From Akebia trifoliata (lineage: Eukaryota > Streptophyta > Magnoliopsida > Ranunculales > Lardizabalaceae), in assembly GCA_017979445.1 (NCBI GenBank), contig CM030714.1, positions 14,131,892-14,195,891 on the forward strand: a stretch of 64,000 nt of DNA, read 5' to 3'. The position numbers and the translations under genes are program-made. The notes beneath the pieces are model-generated. The model did no database searches and was not told the DNA's origin. It saw only the letters and a list, made by a program, of their open reading frames with translations. Positions 42,561-55,330 of the stretch are shown piece after piece. The first letter of the stretch is position 1, and every line of letters starts with the position of its first letter.

Positions 42561-44033
42561 CCTGTTTTTATTTTTTTGTGAAACAAGATGGAGAGTAAAA
42601 TGTTGTTGGAAACTAAAATAATAGAAGAAGAAATTATAATAAGTAAACAAAAGATAAAACATTCATTAGTGATTAAAGTAACCTAAGATTAACACATAAA
42701 ATTGTATTTAAGTTTATCCTTTCTTACACTCAACTACAAGGGCTTGGTGTGAGCTCCTTGAAATTTTCGGCTTTGACCATGTCTAGTCTTAGAGGGTGGT
42801 AAATAGGATAATTTAAAAATTCTTCTAAATATGAGCACTTAGATGTAGTTGAATTTTCAATGAGTTCGTTTTATGTGTCAATTCACCATTACCCAACTTG
42901 TGAGTTAAGTTTTCAATGTGCAATAAAGGTAATTATGCAAAATTTGATTAGAGCATTCACCAAGTCATTCATAGAATAAGGGATTAAGCATCCAATGTTT
43001 AATCATGACATACATTCAGATTCACATAAAGTTGAGGAAATTAAGTACATGTACAAGACAAGCAATTTATAGTGGTTCAGCAATTGTGCCTACGTCCACT
43101 CCCAAGACAACCCAATCGTTGGTTTTTTTATGTTCAATAAAACAAAGGTTTATGGTTCACCTTAAGCCGTATATAGAATTTTCTCTAGGCGAATTCTACA
43201 ACCTTAAGATCAAGTGAACCCATTTACTCGAAATGTTTGAGTTTTATATTTCGGAAACTCAGCAACCTTTTACACTTAACTTGAGTCCGTGACTCAACCA
43301 GGTGCTTGATTTTGAAGATAGAAATCAAGGAAAACTGTTACAGAGTTTTTGAACTAAAAAACAACAAGGACAAACTCACAATGATGGATTCTACTAAGGC
43401 TATGATAGAAAATTTAGTTAGTGTAAATATAATATCATATTTTGGCTAAATAATTAATAATGGATATCAAAAATCTCCACAGCTTTCTAATGGAATCCAC
43501 TTTTACTTGAAATGGATGTATGGATTAAATTATGAGATTTTGAAAAATATGAGAGAGAAAAAGACTTTCTTTCCATTCATCATCATCATCATCAAGGCCT
43601 TATTCCAAATATTTGGGGTTTATAAAAAAAATAAAAAATAAAAACTTTTTCTAAAGATGTTAATTCAAATTTTAAGGAGAAAATATTGCAATCATGACTC
43701 GTTCTCTCTTATTTTCTTTCATAATAGTAAAAGTCTGCCCTTAAATACCATTCTATATTTACAATTTACTTGTATGCCAGTGATCCATTAAAAAGTTAAG
43801 AATATTTTAGGAAGAATAAAAAAAGGACTAGGATGACATGTGGAATAATTATCTAGATCATCCCTTTTTCTTTACATATACTTGTGGAAGAGCATATGTG
43901 ATACTCAAGTAACGTAAGATGATTGAGAATGTATTGAAATGGTAAGTGGGCTCTCAAACTAACTATGTTACTTATTTGTACACCATCGTCAGTCAGAAAA
44001 AAATAAAATTTTAAGGGTTTTATAAGAATCTTA
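42561..44033. other. Spacer, no genes seen
   Basis: AT-rich sequence with an (ATC)n tract at about 43577. The short open frame at 43005-43217 has no family resemblance. No element ends found. Confidence 0.5.
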
Positions 44034-44041
44034 GACTAAAC

Positions 44042-44830
44042 CATAGTTTTAATTTTTTTCATATTTCCATGAAATACACCGAAATATTTCCATTTCCGAC
44101 ACGAAATTTAACCAAAAGTTTCTTTTTTGTATATATTTCGGTGGAAATCACTATTCATTTCACAAAATATCTCGATGAAAGTGAATTTCAATCGAAATTG
44201 TCAAATTTTAGGTATAAAAATGAAATATTTCGATGGAAATGTTTTGATGAATAATAAACTTCGTCGGGAATATTCTTTTTTTGAAAAGACTTGTGATTTC
44301 TTTTAGAAAGATCCTGTGCACATAGTATTTACTAATAAAAAATTGCATATAACATTCATCCGTTAGTGTAAATGAATTATGATTTGTTAGTTATCTATTT
44401 AATCTTATTTTAATGTAAGCACGCACACAATCAGTCACGTCTTAATTAGTTGGATACATTAGCAATTTATTCATACTTATTCAAAACATGAATACAATAC
44501 TTAGTAGTTTCTTCATTTCGTTATTTTACATATTAAGTTTTATGTAGTTAACGTAACTTTATTATTCTTATTCACTATTGGACTCTGAATACTTGTGTGC
44601 ATTTGTAGCAAATGTTGTTGATCTTGAATTTCACGCTCCATATGGTTGTTTATTGTATTTTTACAACTTAATGTGTTTTAGTGCCTATTTTATCATTTCT
44701 TACAAGGTAAATGAAAATTTCTTCAATATTTGTGCCATTTCCAAAAATTGTATTAATTTCCCCACTGACCAAAATATTTCCATTTCTAGACGCTACGAAA
44801 TAGACACTGAAATTGAAATTTAATACCTTG
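44042..44830. mobile_element. hAT-like non-autonomous element with perfect 8-bp target duplication
   Basis: GACTAAAC occurs directly at 44034-44041 and 44831-44838. The enclosed 789 bases end in imperfect inverted repeats: CATAGTTTTAATTTT at left, AAATTTAATACCTTG at right (12 of 15 inverted matches). The interior has scattered ATTTCGNNGGAAAT words in both orientations and no transposase. The 8-base duplication points to hAT, but the termini differ from the 38485 element. Confidence 0.78.
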
Positions 44831-44884
44831 GACTAAACTAAATATCAAATTTATGGTGTGATAAACATATTTATTAGTGGAAAT

Positions 44885-45240
44885 TCAGCTTGCCAAGCTG
44901 GTAAGGTCCGTGGGTGTCGATACCGTGGCCTAGGTTCAAAACCTGCCTTCACCTCTTAATTACTAACCACTAATCTACTTGCACATCAATAAGAAAAATT
45001 TCATGAAAATTATTGTAAAGATCTCAACGGGTTGCACATGTCTCGTTAACCAACTCAGGATCTTTGAGACTGTCAGTAATTCCCTAAATCTTTGGAATGA
45101 GACTTGTTGTTGTAGTTATTACCTGTCTCGATGTGGCACATACACAATGAAAATTCCCTTGTTAGCCAACTCAGAATCTCTGGTACCGTCAGTTATTATG
45201 TATCTCTATGTGGCACATGATATCGTATTTTTTTCCTCCA
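44885..45240 (+). mobile_element. tRNA-derived (Au-like) SINE
   Basis: TTGCCAAGCTGGTAAGG holds a box A and GGTTCAAAACC (44933-44943) is a good box B, 32 bases apart. The intervening GTCCGTGGGTGTCGATACCG / TGGCCTAGG resembles the head of the plant Au SINE family from memory. A downstream segment is duplicated: CAACTCAGGATCTTTGAGAC (from about 45050) and CAACTCAGAATCTCTGGTAC (from about 45166). Confidence 0.6.
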
Positions 45241-45333
45241 CCACAAATACGCACATGCACGCACACATACAAACTCCCATGCACACATGCGCATATGCAT
45301 ATTAAAACTTTTGGTTGCTCATGTTTATTTCAG

Positions 45334-45511
45334 GGGCACTGCATTGGCCAAGTTTCTGATGGATGGGAACAAAAAAGGTGAACTTAAGAAGTCTGTCAAG
45401 GAACTGGAGATGTTCGATTACATGGCACTCGAATTGTGCAAGAATCTGGCTAAGAACTACTCCCAACAATTATTCAGTATATATCAGAGCAAAGAGGATC
45501 AATTTTTCTGA
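45334..45511 (+). CDS. Terminal exon-like coding segment of an unrecognised gene
   Basis: After TTTATTTCAG the frame reads GTALAKFLMDGNKKGELKKS, VKELEMFDYMALELCKNLAK and NYSQQLFSIYQSKEDQFF, stopping at TGA 45509-45511. The polypyrimidine-AG boundary, balanced codon use and lack of internal stops make a genuine last exon (59 codons, entered mid-codon) more likely than chance. It is charged, predicted helical and has no signal or membrane segment. I cannot name the family and see no other exon upstream, so it may be a relic or part of a gene with distant exons. A further GAAGGTATTG donor-like site lies in the presumed 3' UTR at about 45585. Confidence 0.45.
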
Positions 45512-45632
45512 AGAAGCTAGAAAGCAGACTTGAGGCCAGAGGAAGGTCTGCGACGATGGTTTCTTATCGTTTTTTCTGTCTGTGAAGGTATTGAAGTTTT
45601 TCCCTTTTGTTTTCTTGTATGTTGTGTGTCTG

Positions 45633-45812
45633 CATATAATGTTGTCCCGTTTAGATTCTCAAATTTAAATTATAGTTCAGTTTTTGTTCTTTTTTCCATA
45701 GGTTTGTAGATTGTTTAGCTAAAATGTTATCCAGTTTTAGATTCTCTAATGTAAATTATAGTTCAGTTTTTGTTCTTTTTTCCATAGATTTGCTGGTTGT
45801 TTAGCTAAAATC
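45633..45812. repeat. Two-unit tandem duplication, about 92 bp
   Basis: The GTTTAGATTCTC...AAATTATAGTTCAGTTTTTG...TTCTTTTTTCCATAGGTTTG...TTGTTTAGCTAAAAT unit is repeated next to itself with only a few differences (ccatagatttgctgg). It sits in the presumed 3' flank of the exon and is recent by its similarity. Confidence 0.88.
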
Positions 45813-48454
45813 ACGTGTATTTTTTGAGATATCCCTTCGGATTTTGGTATATAATTAAGTTACCCAGCTTTTTAAACTGATGAAACAAACCCCCTTGACC
45901 GTGTGCTTCTGTGAAAGACTTGAACAGAAAATGATCAATTGCCCTCATCTTCAACCTTCGGCCATTTTTTTTTTTTTTTTTTTTTTTTCCGGAAATCGTG
46001 ATCTTCAACCTCAAGATTCAATCGTTGTCAACCTTCAAGCCTCAAGAACAAGATAGGGTTTTGGGGGGCCTTGGAAAATTAAGGGGTTTTTTAGCAAGTG
46101 TTTGAAGAGCGATTCAGTCAGTTTGTTAGTCTCTACTCTCTAACCTCTAGGGGGTTTACTCAGTGATAAAACTAGTGATGTTTTTGCTTCCTCTAGTATT
46201 GTTTTGGAAACTTGGTGATCTCCTCACTTACCATATTGCATGTTGGGAAACTTCTGTAGGGTTGGGCGGGCTGTGCAACGATAAGGTCTAGTCCCAACCC
46301 ATAAGGGTGTACAGGGTGTCATCAAAAGAAAAAATGTCTAGTCTCTTCCAGGAAACCGGTGTCTTCAAGTGGGCATGTCAGAGTACTTGGGTTTATCCCA
46401 AATGTATACTAAAATCTGTAGGAATATCTGAAAATTTTCCCTAAAACAATCAGATCTCCTCTGGCTAAAAGTCAAACCAGTCGATCGATCATAACCATTG
46501 AATCTATGGACTCATTTCTTAATCCTCCCAACAGAATAGATTGAATTCTGAAAGAAGAGATTTCCTAGTCCCAACGCTTTATATTTAGTTGGAGGGCAGA
46601 AGATGGTAGGATGTCAATTGGACTCCTGGGCCTCTAAGTCAGCCCACTAGGGAAAAGAAAAGGAAAATTACTTAAAAAGACCCTTGCTGCAGATGGACTT
46701 CTTTCTAAATAATCCCATTTTGAACCCACCCGTCTTTTGTCAGCCCCAGAAGATGGTGAGTATGATATTGATTTTGAATCAAAGGAAGCTCGATTTCTAT
46801 TTTGATTTGATGGCTCAATTTGAAGTCTGGACTGGAGAGAGTTGGATCACTAGTAGTTGTTGCTCAATGATCGTGGATTGAATGATCAGTTCAAAATGTT
46901 GATGATGATTGGTGAGGAAATAGAAAATCACAACCATAGAATGACTCATCTGGTTTGAATTTTGGATGAAGTAAAGTTGATGATCAGACTTAATTCATTA
47001 ATGAGGTTATTATTTGACGGTCCAGATCTATAAAGGATACGCTTATGATCGATATATTTGATCGAGTGGATAAGAACGTTTGATTGGTTGGTCTATTTTT
47101 TTTTTTTTTTTTTTTAAGTGGGCCCCATTATGGAAAAGTTTTTAGTGGTCGGTGATGAAGCATAGAAATTACTGCTTCTGCTGTTGAACGGCTCTATAAT
47201 ACCATTTCTCGAGAACACCGACCTGCTGCTGCGCAGCATTAGAAAAAAGAAAAGTTACGATCCTTCTAAATGGCAGCAACTTTGAGATTACCAAAATACC
47301 CTCAAATAGGTATTTTGGATACTCATTTGCAGATTCAATAACAACTGAATCGGTTCTTGACCTGATCCGTTGTTTGGATGGATCTTTATCTTTATTATAA
47401 TCTATAAATTATAATCGCACTCTAAACCTATGTTACCTGGTTCGTCGGTTCAAATTTGGGTTTGGAGTTCATGGTTCACCAATCTAAAATGAACCCAGTT
47501 CGTTGGAGCGGGTAGAGAAAATTTGTTTTTCGATTCACTTTGTGCATATTTATAATTCAAGTATACAAAGGTAGAATTACATTTATATTAAAAAAAATTA
47601 AGTAAAATAATCTAAGTTTTAAATATAAACAATGAAAAAAAATAATAAAAGAATATTTGTTTTGTTTGATTTTTATACCATGGTTTTAAAATTCGGTACT
47701 TGGACATCAAGTCGTTTTGTCTCAAGGGAGGTAAATTTGTAGGGGGGAAATTATTAAAAGAGGGTTGTTTTTTAAATTAATTTGGTAAAAAGGGAATCAT
47801 AGATTTTCCTCTAGATAAATAATTGCACATCCTCATAAATATGTATGATGGTGTGTTCTAAGAAAAAAAAAACTATGGTTCTATGCACATGCCACGTCAA
47901 CAGAGTAGAGAGGGAGTCAGAAATCATTATTCTTAAAAAAATATTAATTTTTATAAAATTATTGAAAAAGATTTAGCTTGCTAAACAGTCTTGCATTTTG
48001 CAAATCGTTGAACTAAAAAGAGTAAGATTAACCTTACAAACTTGGGGTTGTTTGTTAAACTGAAAAAAATAAGTGTTGAATAGCATTAAGCGTGAATTTA
48101 AATGCTGAAAAAAGTTGTTGTTTAGATGCTGAATCATATTTATTACACATTACGAAGTTTGGTAAAATTGTCTTTGTTACCCTTACAATCATATTATACA
48201 TTGTATGCATGTTTCAAATGCCTATTTCTTATCAAACACAATAAAATATATTATTTCTTATAAATTAAAATACAATTCATTTTTAAATAATAAATAATAC
48301 TCAAATCTTCAATTTATAAATAATAATTTCTATTTATTAAAAGCCCACAAATTTCAAATAAAAAAAATAATGTCACAAGTCACCAAAATTTGAAATCAAC
48401 ATTAAAATAACTTAATTTTGGATGAAAATTTTCGATGGAAATGAAGGATGTGCA
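45813..48454. other. Spacer with a half-copy of the foldback element end
   Basis: Mostly AT-rich and unassigned. At about 47741-47800 GGGGGGAAATTATTAAAAGA and TTAATTTGGTAAAAAGGGAA correspond to the termini of the foldback element at 31789-32225. Poly-T tracts lie at about 45966 and 47098. No gene that I can support. Confidence 0.5.
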
Positions 48455-48960
48455 ATTATAAAAGCACCATATGAATTAATATGGGCAACCCACACTATAG
48501 CCAATTTTTTTTGTTTTATACGAGTTAAAGTTTTAGAATGAGCAAATTTTTTGTGAGGATGGTCTATATGGTCTAGAGATTATCCTCACCAAAAATCAGT
48601 CCATTTTGAAACTTCTAACTCATCAAAAATAGTTTTTTTTTTTTTATTTAAAGGATGATGTATGGTTCTTGAACTTGTTTTGATAGGGTTAGAAGTTTCA
48701 GGATGTGCTAATTTTGGTGAGGATGATCTCCTTATTGTAGAGATCATTCTTATCAAAAACCAACTTATTCCAAAACTTTTAACCCATATAAGACAAAATA
48801 ATTTAGCCATAGTGTGGGTTTATTAATTTGTGTGGTGCTTATATACTAATGAGGAGATCATCCTCACCAAAAATCAACTCATTCCAAAACTTTTAACCCA
48901 CATAAGACAAAATAATTTAGCCATGATGTGGGTTTATTGTTTTGTGGGGTGCTTATATAC
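48455..48960. mobile_element. MITE with inverted arms plus an extra tandem right arm
   Basis: The left arm (AAAGCACCATATGAATTAAT, CAACCCACACTATAGCC, GTTAAAGTTTTAGAATGAGC, GTGAGGATGGTCT) is the inverse of the right arm ending at about 48842 (GATCATTCTTATC, CTTATTCCAAAACTTTTAAC, TTTAGCCATAGTGTGGGTTT, GTGTGGTGCTTATA). A second, slightly diverged right arm follows directly (48845-48960). It has no coding capacity; the frame at 48830-49150 runs through it. Confidence 0.78.
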
Positions 48961-49244
48961 TTATCCATGGAATATAAGAGGTAATATCCTTTTAAAAATA
49001 AGGGTATACTTGTCCATGCTCAAAAAAACAAAGGACATACTTGTCCATATTGAAAAAAGGGAAGTGCTTACCGCTTCAGCACTTTTTTTCAACATCAAAA
49101 TAGTGCTGAATTTTTTTCACTTATTTTCAGCAATAAGCACTGAAATATAAAGTAAACAAACGTGCTATTTTGACAAAAAGTGCTGAATTTAATTTTTTTT
49201 CAACAATAAACGATGAAAAATAGCATAAACAAACACTGCCTTGG

Positions 49245-49568
49245 TAAGATTTCAAATTACTAAGGGTCTTATTAATTCACCTTGTGGCATCCAATGCCAA
49301 AGAGATGTAGAGGGCAAAATTCTATGAAATTTAAAATTAAAAAATTAAAAAAATTAAAAAAAGATTAATTTTTACGGTCAAATTTTAATTTTAAATTTGA
49401 GAGTTCATTAACCGTACATTTTCAAAACTTTGGATCAAGTCCTAAAAAATTAACATTTCAATTTTTTTTATCTGAATTTTTCTATGAAATCTAGAGGGAT
49501 GTGATGTTGGATTTGCCAATTTAGTAACTTTTTGAGTTCAACATTCCTTAGTAAGATTTGAAATCTAA
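49245..49568. mobile_element. MITE copy B, inverted relative to copy A
   Basis: TAAGATTTCAAATTAC at 49245 and GATTTGAAATCTA at 49555-49567 bound 324 bases. TTCACCTTGTGGCATCCAAT, GATGTAGAGGGCAAAATTCT and TCTAGAGGGATGTGATGTTG are the reverse complements of segments in copy A (26218-26586). It lacks the ATT microsatellite and part of the middle. Confidence 0.72.
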
Positions 49569-52299
49569 TTAAATTAGAAAGGAAAGCATTTTTCTAAAAT
49601 CCCATGACCACTTATGAAAGTGTAAAACGCCAGACATTCTAAGTCTAGCATTTGAATCTGATTTTTGTAATTTTATAAAATTTAATAATTAATTAAAAAA
49701 TTAACCCTTTTAAATTATTTCAAATTTAATTATTAATTATTGTTATATTAAAAAAAAATATAACCGACTGAGTTGATTGGGTTATATTGAGCTGATTTCA
49801 AAGTATTACGAGTCATATGAAAATCTTGTTTGTTCTTGGATGATATCGAGATGACTCGAACGAAATATCTATGCTCCAAATCCGATGTGACCGTTATGGA
49901 AAAAAGTCAGTTTTTATGGGACCTTATAAAACAGAATTAATATCTTGCTATAATTATTTGATAGCTCCACCACCACCACCACCACTCTTATCGATTAGCT
50001 CATTAAATAGGATTTCTGAAAGTTAAGTATATGGTCCTCCTCCTTTGCTTTAGTTCAAATGGACTGCTTTCTCTCTTTTTCCTACTTTTCTCAATTTGCA
50101 TCAACTCCCAAGAAGGAAGGAATGGGATTCAACTCTCACACTAAGGATACAAAGTAGAAAGTAACATATTCCTATTCTTGGGTAGCTCTCCTTTGTTTGA
50201 TCAGCTCTAGATCTTGTAAGAAATAGAAATATCTCATTGGGTTTTTGAAGGAAACTCCTTGATTGATAAGAATCTTATTAAAAGAGGATCTCTAGGCCTC
50301 CGATTCTTTTATATATAAGTGGGGCGGCAACCCCATAAGGATTAATGCAATTAAGAAATTAAGGGGTTTTGAATTGAAGTTATGTTTATCAATCACTAAA
50401 ACTCTAGGCCAAATCAACATGGAGAGGGAATCGAATGTGAGTCTAGAACTTAAGGCAAGTGGATCAATCAGTTCACATGTTTCGGACATTAGCATGTGAT
50501 CAACGTAAGGCACACCTCCAACAAATCAATCGATTGTTTTCAATGGCACAAAGTAGGTGCATCTAATTCAAATAGTTAGAAGCATGACTAGGTTCTTGAA
50601 ATATATGTGATTCCTGATCTTGGAAAATTTCATAGAATTAATTGTTATGATGATGAGATTTAGAATAGGTTAAATCTCATAGATCTTACTACGATGACTT
50701 GATAAGGGCTTTCTGATGGTTGAAGATATTTCTTTAAGATCAAATTGAGTTGTAATGCTCATATTCAAGTGAGTATAGCATTCCACGTCGAGATTTTGAA
50801 ACTCGTCCGAGACTGAGATGATTTTGGTGAGTCATCCCAATCTCAAAGGCAAATATGCAAGATAGTCAATGTGAATCGTCCAACACATTGACTCATGCTA
50901 GTTTGAGAGGACTCATAATTGAGTATCTATTAATCCACCTTATAGAAGAATTATAATAATTATTAATATTCAACTATAAATAATAAAAAAATCTATTTTA
51001 TTTGTTTGATTTGTTCGAGATGAGATAATACGGACAAGTCAATCAGTCTCAATGAGGGACAAGACGAGATGAGATACCTAGCTTGCAAATCATGGATCCT
51101 ACTTACGAGTGTTGGTATGGTTGCTCATCAAGCAAACATATCAATAGGCAATAGCCCATGTACTCTGACTAACTACAACACTTCTTGAAAAGTTATTTTC
51201 CTTTCCTTTTCTTAAATGGTAAGTTTTTGTTACTATCTTGAGTGCATGTTAAAATGCATTCATTAGATTTTGTTGCTTGAGGAGACTATTTTAGTCATGC
51301 AATGTGATAAAGACATGTATAACAAAGTAGCAAGGGGGCCTTCAATAATGAGTCAACGCTTTAAATCAAGTCAGTAAATAGGAAGTTACCGAACTCTACA
51401 CCCCAAGCCAAGTACGTTACAAAAAGAAGAAAATATTAGTTCTTATCCCTGCCACAATGAATGTGAACCACGATTTTTTATCGAGTACTCAATTCAGCAC
51501 TTGATCAAGGCCAACTCCCCCCACTCAAGAAGAAATTAAATCTAAAATCTCTTAAATAGAGTGTAGTATTTTGTACAAATCAAAACCACCCAAAAATAGA
51601 GTTTGGAAGGACCTTAAATTGACAAATGTAAGACGACAAACTACAACCAACTTGAGAGAAGCCAGTCAGATCAATCAAGACAGACCTAAGAGAGATAAGA
51701 GCTCTTCCATGCATCAAGTCCTCCCATTCATAAACAAAGGCAATGAGCTTATCAGAATGTGAGAGTGTAACGTATTTTGACACATCCACCCCAAAGGCAC
51801 AAAGCTAACTTCATGAGAGTGCATAGCCCGATCTCTAGACTCATTTAAAACATAAATCAAAGCAATCCACATCCAAACAACATCCGACTTGAGCTCAAAC
51901 TAGAATTCGATCCCTAAGTCGTTCTTGATATAAACACAAGATCGTGTTTACCTTAGTTCGTTCATAATCAAACCCCTAATTCGTATCCAACCAGACCCAT
52001 AGCATATAAAATGACCTCAACATGTATCTAAGTCCAAGCATGCCCTCACACATGAAAGATCTCATCAAACTGATGGGACACCATGAATTAGAGACCTTTT
52101 TTGCTTCACATAAATGACCTGCAATACTTAGACATCAAGTTCTAATCTCACTAATAAGTGATGGATCTATTTTTCAAAGCATTTAAGTGCATCTCAAATT
52201 GAGCATCTCATCTAATACCTGGATCAGTCATGTGGTAACACTTGTCCATGGATTTCATCAATAAATACCAAACTACCAAATTGAGAAAGGGATTGTTAA
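49569..52299. other. Spacer, no genes seen
   Basis: Scattered short frames only. A (CAC)n run is at about 49970. Low-level resemblance to element leaders from 51060 on (GACAAGACGAGATGAGATAC) is too weak to call. Confidence 0.45.
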
Positions 52300-52730
52300 T
52301 AGGTGAGTGGGGAATCCTACAAGGAAAAGATCACTCTGAAAGTCTACTATTCATCTTATTCTTAATCAATCTACTATTCATCTTCTTCTTCAATCATTCT
52401 TTTTTTATCAAAGTACTAACTAAATCTTTGGAGGATCGTTGACGGGCACCACATTGGGGCCTCATCCTTCCCACCTTCTTGACTTATACCATCTAGAAGT
52501 CACAAGGGAACAGAAGAGAACCAGACCACCTCTTGAAAAAGAAAAGGGTTAGATTATCAAGATCAAATCCAACATTAGAAGAGCTCAACCAAGACAACAC
52601 CAACAAACGATCCGAGGAGAATCGAATTATCATCATAAGAGAAGGAAATTGTTAGATTAAAACTGAGCTCACCATCAGAAGACATTGTTCATCTTGAGGA
52701 ATGGAAGGCCTAAAAAACCCTCCACACGTT

Positions 52731-52748
52731 TGTCGCCATCTGTGAAAA
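52731..52748 (+). other. Decayed primer binding site of the deleted Tat element
   Basis: TGTCGCCATCTGTGAAAA differs at four positions from TGGCGCCGTCTGTGGGAA, the common PBS segment of RIRE2-like Tat elements (from memory). Its position just after the LTR tail and just before a gag-like start supports the call. Confidence 0.5.
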
Positions 52749-52813
52749 CATGTTTTGTTTATGTTAAACAACAGGAGAAATTATAGCATGGCTTGACAAA
52801 ATAAGGTAATCAA

Positions 52814-53017
52814 ATGACTGACCTGGGACGAGGGGTTATTCAACTAAGAAAACACTTAAAGGCTCAAACAAGTGACCAGCCGCAAGAACATGCAACAAAA
52901 CACTCGAGCCCTAAAGCATCAACAACAATTGCATGGCATAAAACACGAGCAATAGAGCCAAGGCAGGTGGGATCCCTATTCTCAACAAACGACACTAACA
53001 ATAAGGAGGCGCATTAA
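52814..53017 (+). pseudogene. Tat gag N-terminal remnant
   Basis: Sixty-seven codons (MTDLGRGVIQLRKHLKAQTS, DQPQEHATKHSS...) without the capsid domain. The hydrophilic Q/K/T-rich composition and position after the PBS fit a gag N-terminus; there is no diagnostic motif. Confidence 0.35.
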
Positions 53018-53289
53018 AGTAAGGGAATTATGCTTCGATAAGACAATTTACTCCCTTGAAAAAAGCTCAAACTAGGCAAATCACTCCTCACAAAACTTGA
53101 AAAGAAAGACTTTCATGTTACGATGTCTCAATCGCACCTGAAGCTACATAACAACATTGGGCAATCAGATACATTAGGAGGTGAAGGAAGATTTTGGTTT
53201 TGGGAAACCGACCTACTCAAGTACAATGACACACGCATGCTATCTAAGTAAAAATAAAATAATACATTGAGTTCATTCTTCAAACTCGA

Positions 53290-55330
53290 ATGATGTGTTT
53301 GTATGTATGGAAAAACTAAGAATCGAAGTCGTTATATGCACACAAGAGACAATAAGGTTGAGGTTGCTAAATGCACTCAAGGGTAAATAAGGTTGATGTC
53401 GTTATAAGCACTCGGGGGAAAGTAAGACTGATGTCATTATACGTGTTTGCATGTAAAAATGTCTTTAAAAAAGATAAGAATAAAATATAAAATTAAAATT
53501 AAAAATCTACTTTAGATTGACAAGTAGGGTCGTTCCACTAAGGATTAGAGAACTAATATTCTAGATTTTAAAAAACCAAAAGGAAAAAAATGTGTGATTT
53601 GGAGACTAAATTAAAAATTAATTAAGTTAACTCAAAAAGATATGAATTGAAAAATATCTAAGGAGAATGAATCCATCCAGGATAATTAATCTAAATCAAT
53701 TTATTTTCAAGTTCTTTTTTAATAACTCAAATATAAACAAATCAACAAAAGTTCTTGATTCAGAGGATTTAACAATAATAAACCAAATAATTAAAAATTG
53801 AAAATTACCTAAGATTTCCTTGCCTTTAATTGTTTTATCGCCCAATGATTCAACATCATACCAAGCATCTGATATACTGAGTTGTACCCAATAGTAACGA
53901 ATTATGCCCGAGATAAAAAACAAGAAATAAATCAAGAATACTGAAGAAATAAGATTTGAAAGAGAAATCTATTTTAACAATGAAAACATAAAAAACTAGA
54001 AGAATAAACTAAAAATAAATAATAACATTTGCTTCATTAGTCACCCTAGATTGAAAGATTAGTCAAGATTCATTCTAAAAATCAACAAATTAAATAAAAT
54101 CAAAATCATACTTAATTTTATTAATATCTTGAATTAACTTGAATGATATGTCTTCCAATTGTAAAAAATAAACTAAAACCTAAAAATATGAAAAGGAAGA
54201 AAATGAGATTAGGAGAGGAGGATCAAAGAGAGAACAAAAGCTAAAGAGTTTAAGTTTTTTATAGATAAAAATTAAGGTTATTTTGACAACACGTTTTCAT
54301 CATTTTTTCTTCTGAATATGATCTTATATGAAAAATGGAAATATATTCCCCTCTTAATTAGAGTTTTAACCACCTTGACTTTACTCTGTTTTAATAATTG
54401 AGTCAAAGTTATATTCGAAATGGTGAAACGTGATAGATTTGGAATCTTTGACTTGTTATGTATTTTTTACCAATTTAAAGTCCAAATGAGTTTTATTACG
54501 TGAAATACAAATTTGTTCTCCTTTTAATTAAATTTATAATCCTAAAATCTCACCTTATTTCGATAAGCGATTCAAAATTTATGGGTAAAATAATTTGACG
54601 TGGCAGATTTAGAACTTGATTTTATAAATCCAATACCATCGAATCTCTTAGACTGTGCTTTGATTTTGATTTTGACTTTGACTTTGGTTTTTTTCACTAT
54701 TTGATTCTTCAATTTTCATTTGGTTTGCCTGCAACAAATAGATATATAATTAAACCCTCGAAATTCATGAAAATACATGCAATTTAGTCAGTAAAATGTA
54801 ACTGATAATGAATTAACTATTATACATGATTTTATGAAGAAATCACAGCTTTAAGTTAGAAAATACAGTTAAATGCTCTATAAAACAATGAGAAAATATA
54901 CACTTTTAAGCACTTAACAATACACACTCAAGATAATAAAACAACACATCAAGGTAGTTGTCATACAATCGGTACTCTAAGAAAGTTCTGAGTAAGTAAG
55001 GTCGATGTCATTATATGCACTCGGGGGAAAGAAAGGCCTAGGTCACTATACTTACTCAAGATAAAAGAATAACACACCGAGGTAGCTATCGTGCAATCGG
55101 TGCTCTAAAAAAGTTTTGGATAAGGTCGAGGTCACTATATGCACTTGAGGGAAAATAAGATTGAGGTTGCTATACACACTCAAAAATAGGAATAACACAC
55201 TGAGGTAGCTCTCATGCAATCGATTCTCAGAGAAAGTTCTAGAAAAGAAAAATCGAGGTTATTATATGAACTCTAAGGGCAAGTAAAGTCGAGATCACTA
55301 TGTGCACTCGGGGGCAATTAAGGAAGTTTA
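53290..55330. repeat. Short-period tandem array of a Tat 3' region, interrupted
   Basis: Units of about 36-42 bases carry AAGGTCGATGTCATTATATG and GCACTCGGGGGAAAG; longer units add AACACACCGAGGTAGCTATC and GTGCAATCGGTGCTC. The array runs 53290-53443 and resumes at 54925-55330. Without the insert, TTATACG joins CACTCAAG exactly as in the other units. Confidence 0.85.
53444..54919 (-). mobile_element. Solo gypsy LTR (1476 bp) in the tandem array
   Basis: The ends TGTTTGC (53444) and CTTAACA (54919) are flanked by ATACG (53439-53443) and ATACA (54920-54924), a 5-bp target duplication with one change. On the minus strand it has a TATA box (TCTATAAAAAAC near 54260) and TGTTAAGTGCTTAAAAGTGT at its start, typical of Athila-like LTRs. 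No internal sequence remains. The minus-strand frame 53935-53696 is not a gene. Confidence 0.85.

Noticed and set aside
45250..45305. ACGCACACATACA-type tract as a telomere-like or regulatory repeat
   Set aside because: It is a short degenerate CA-rich tract without a telomeric unit.
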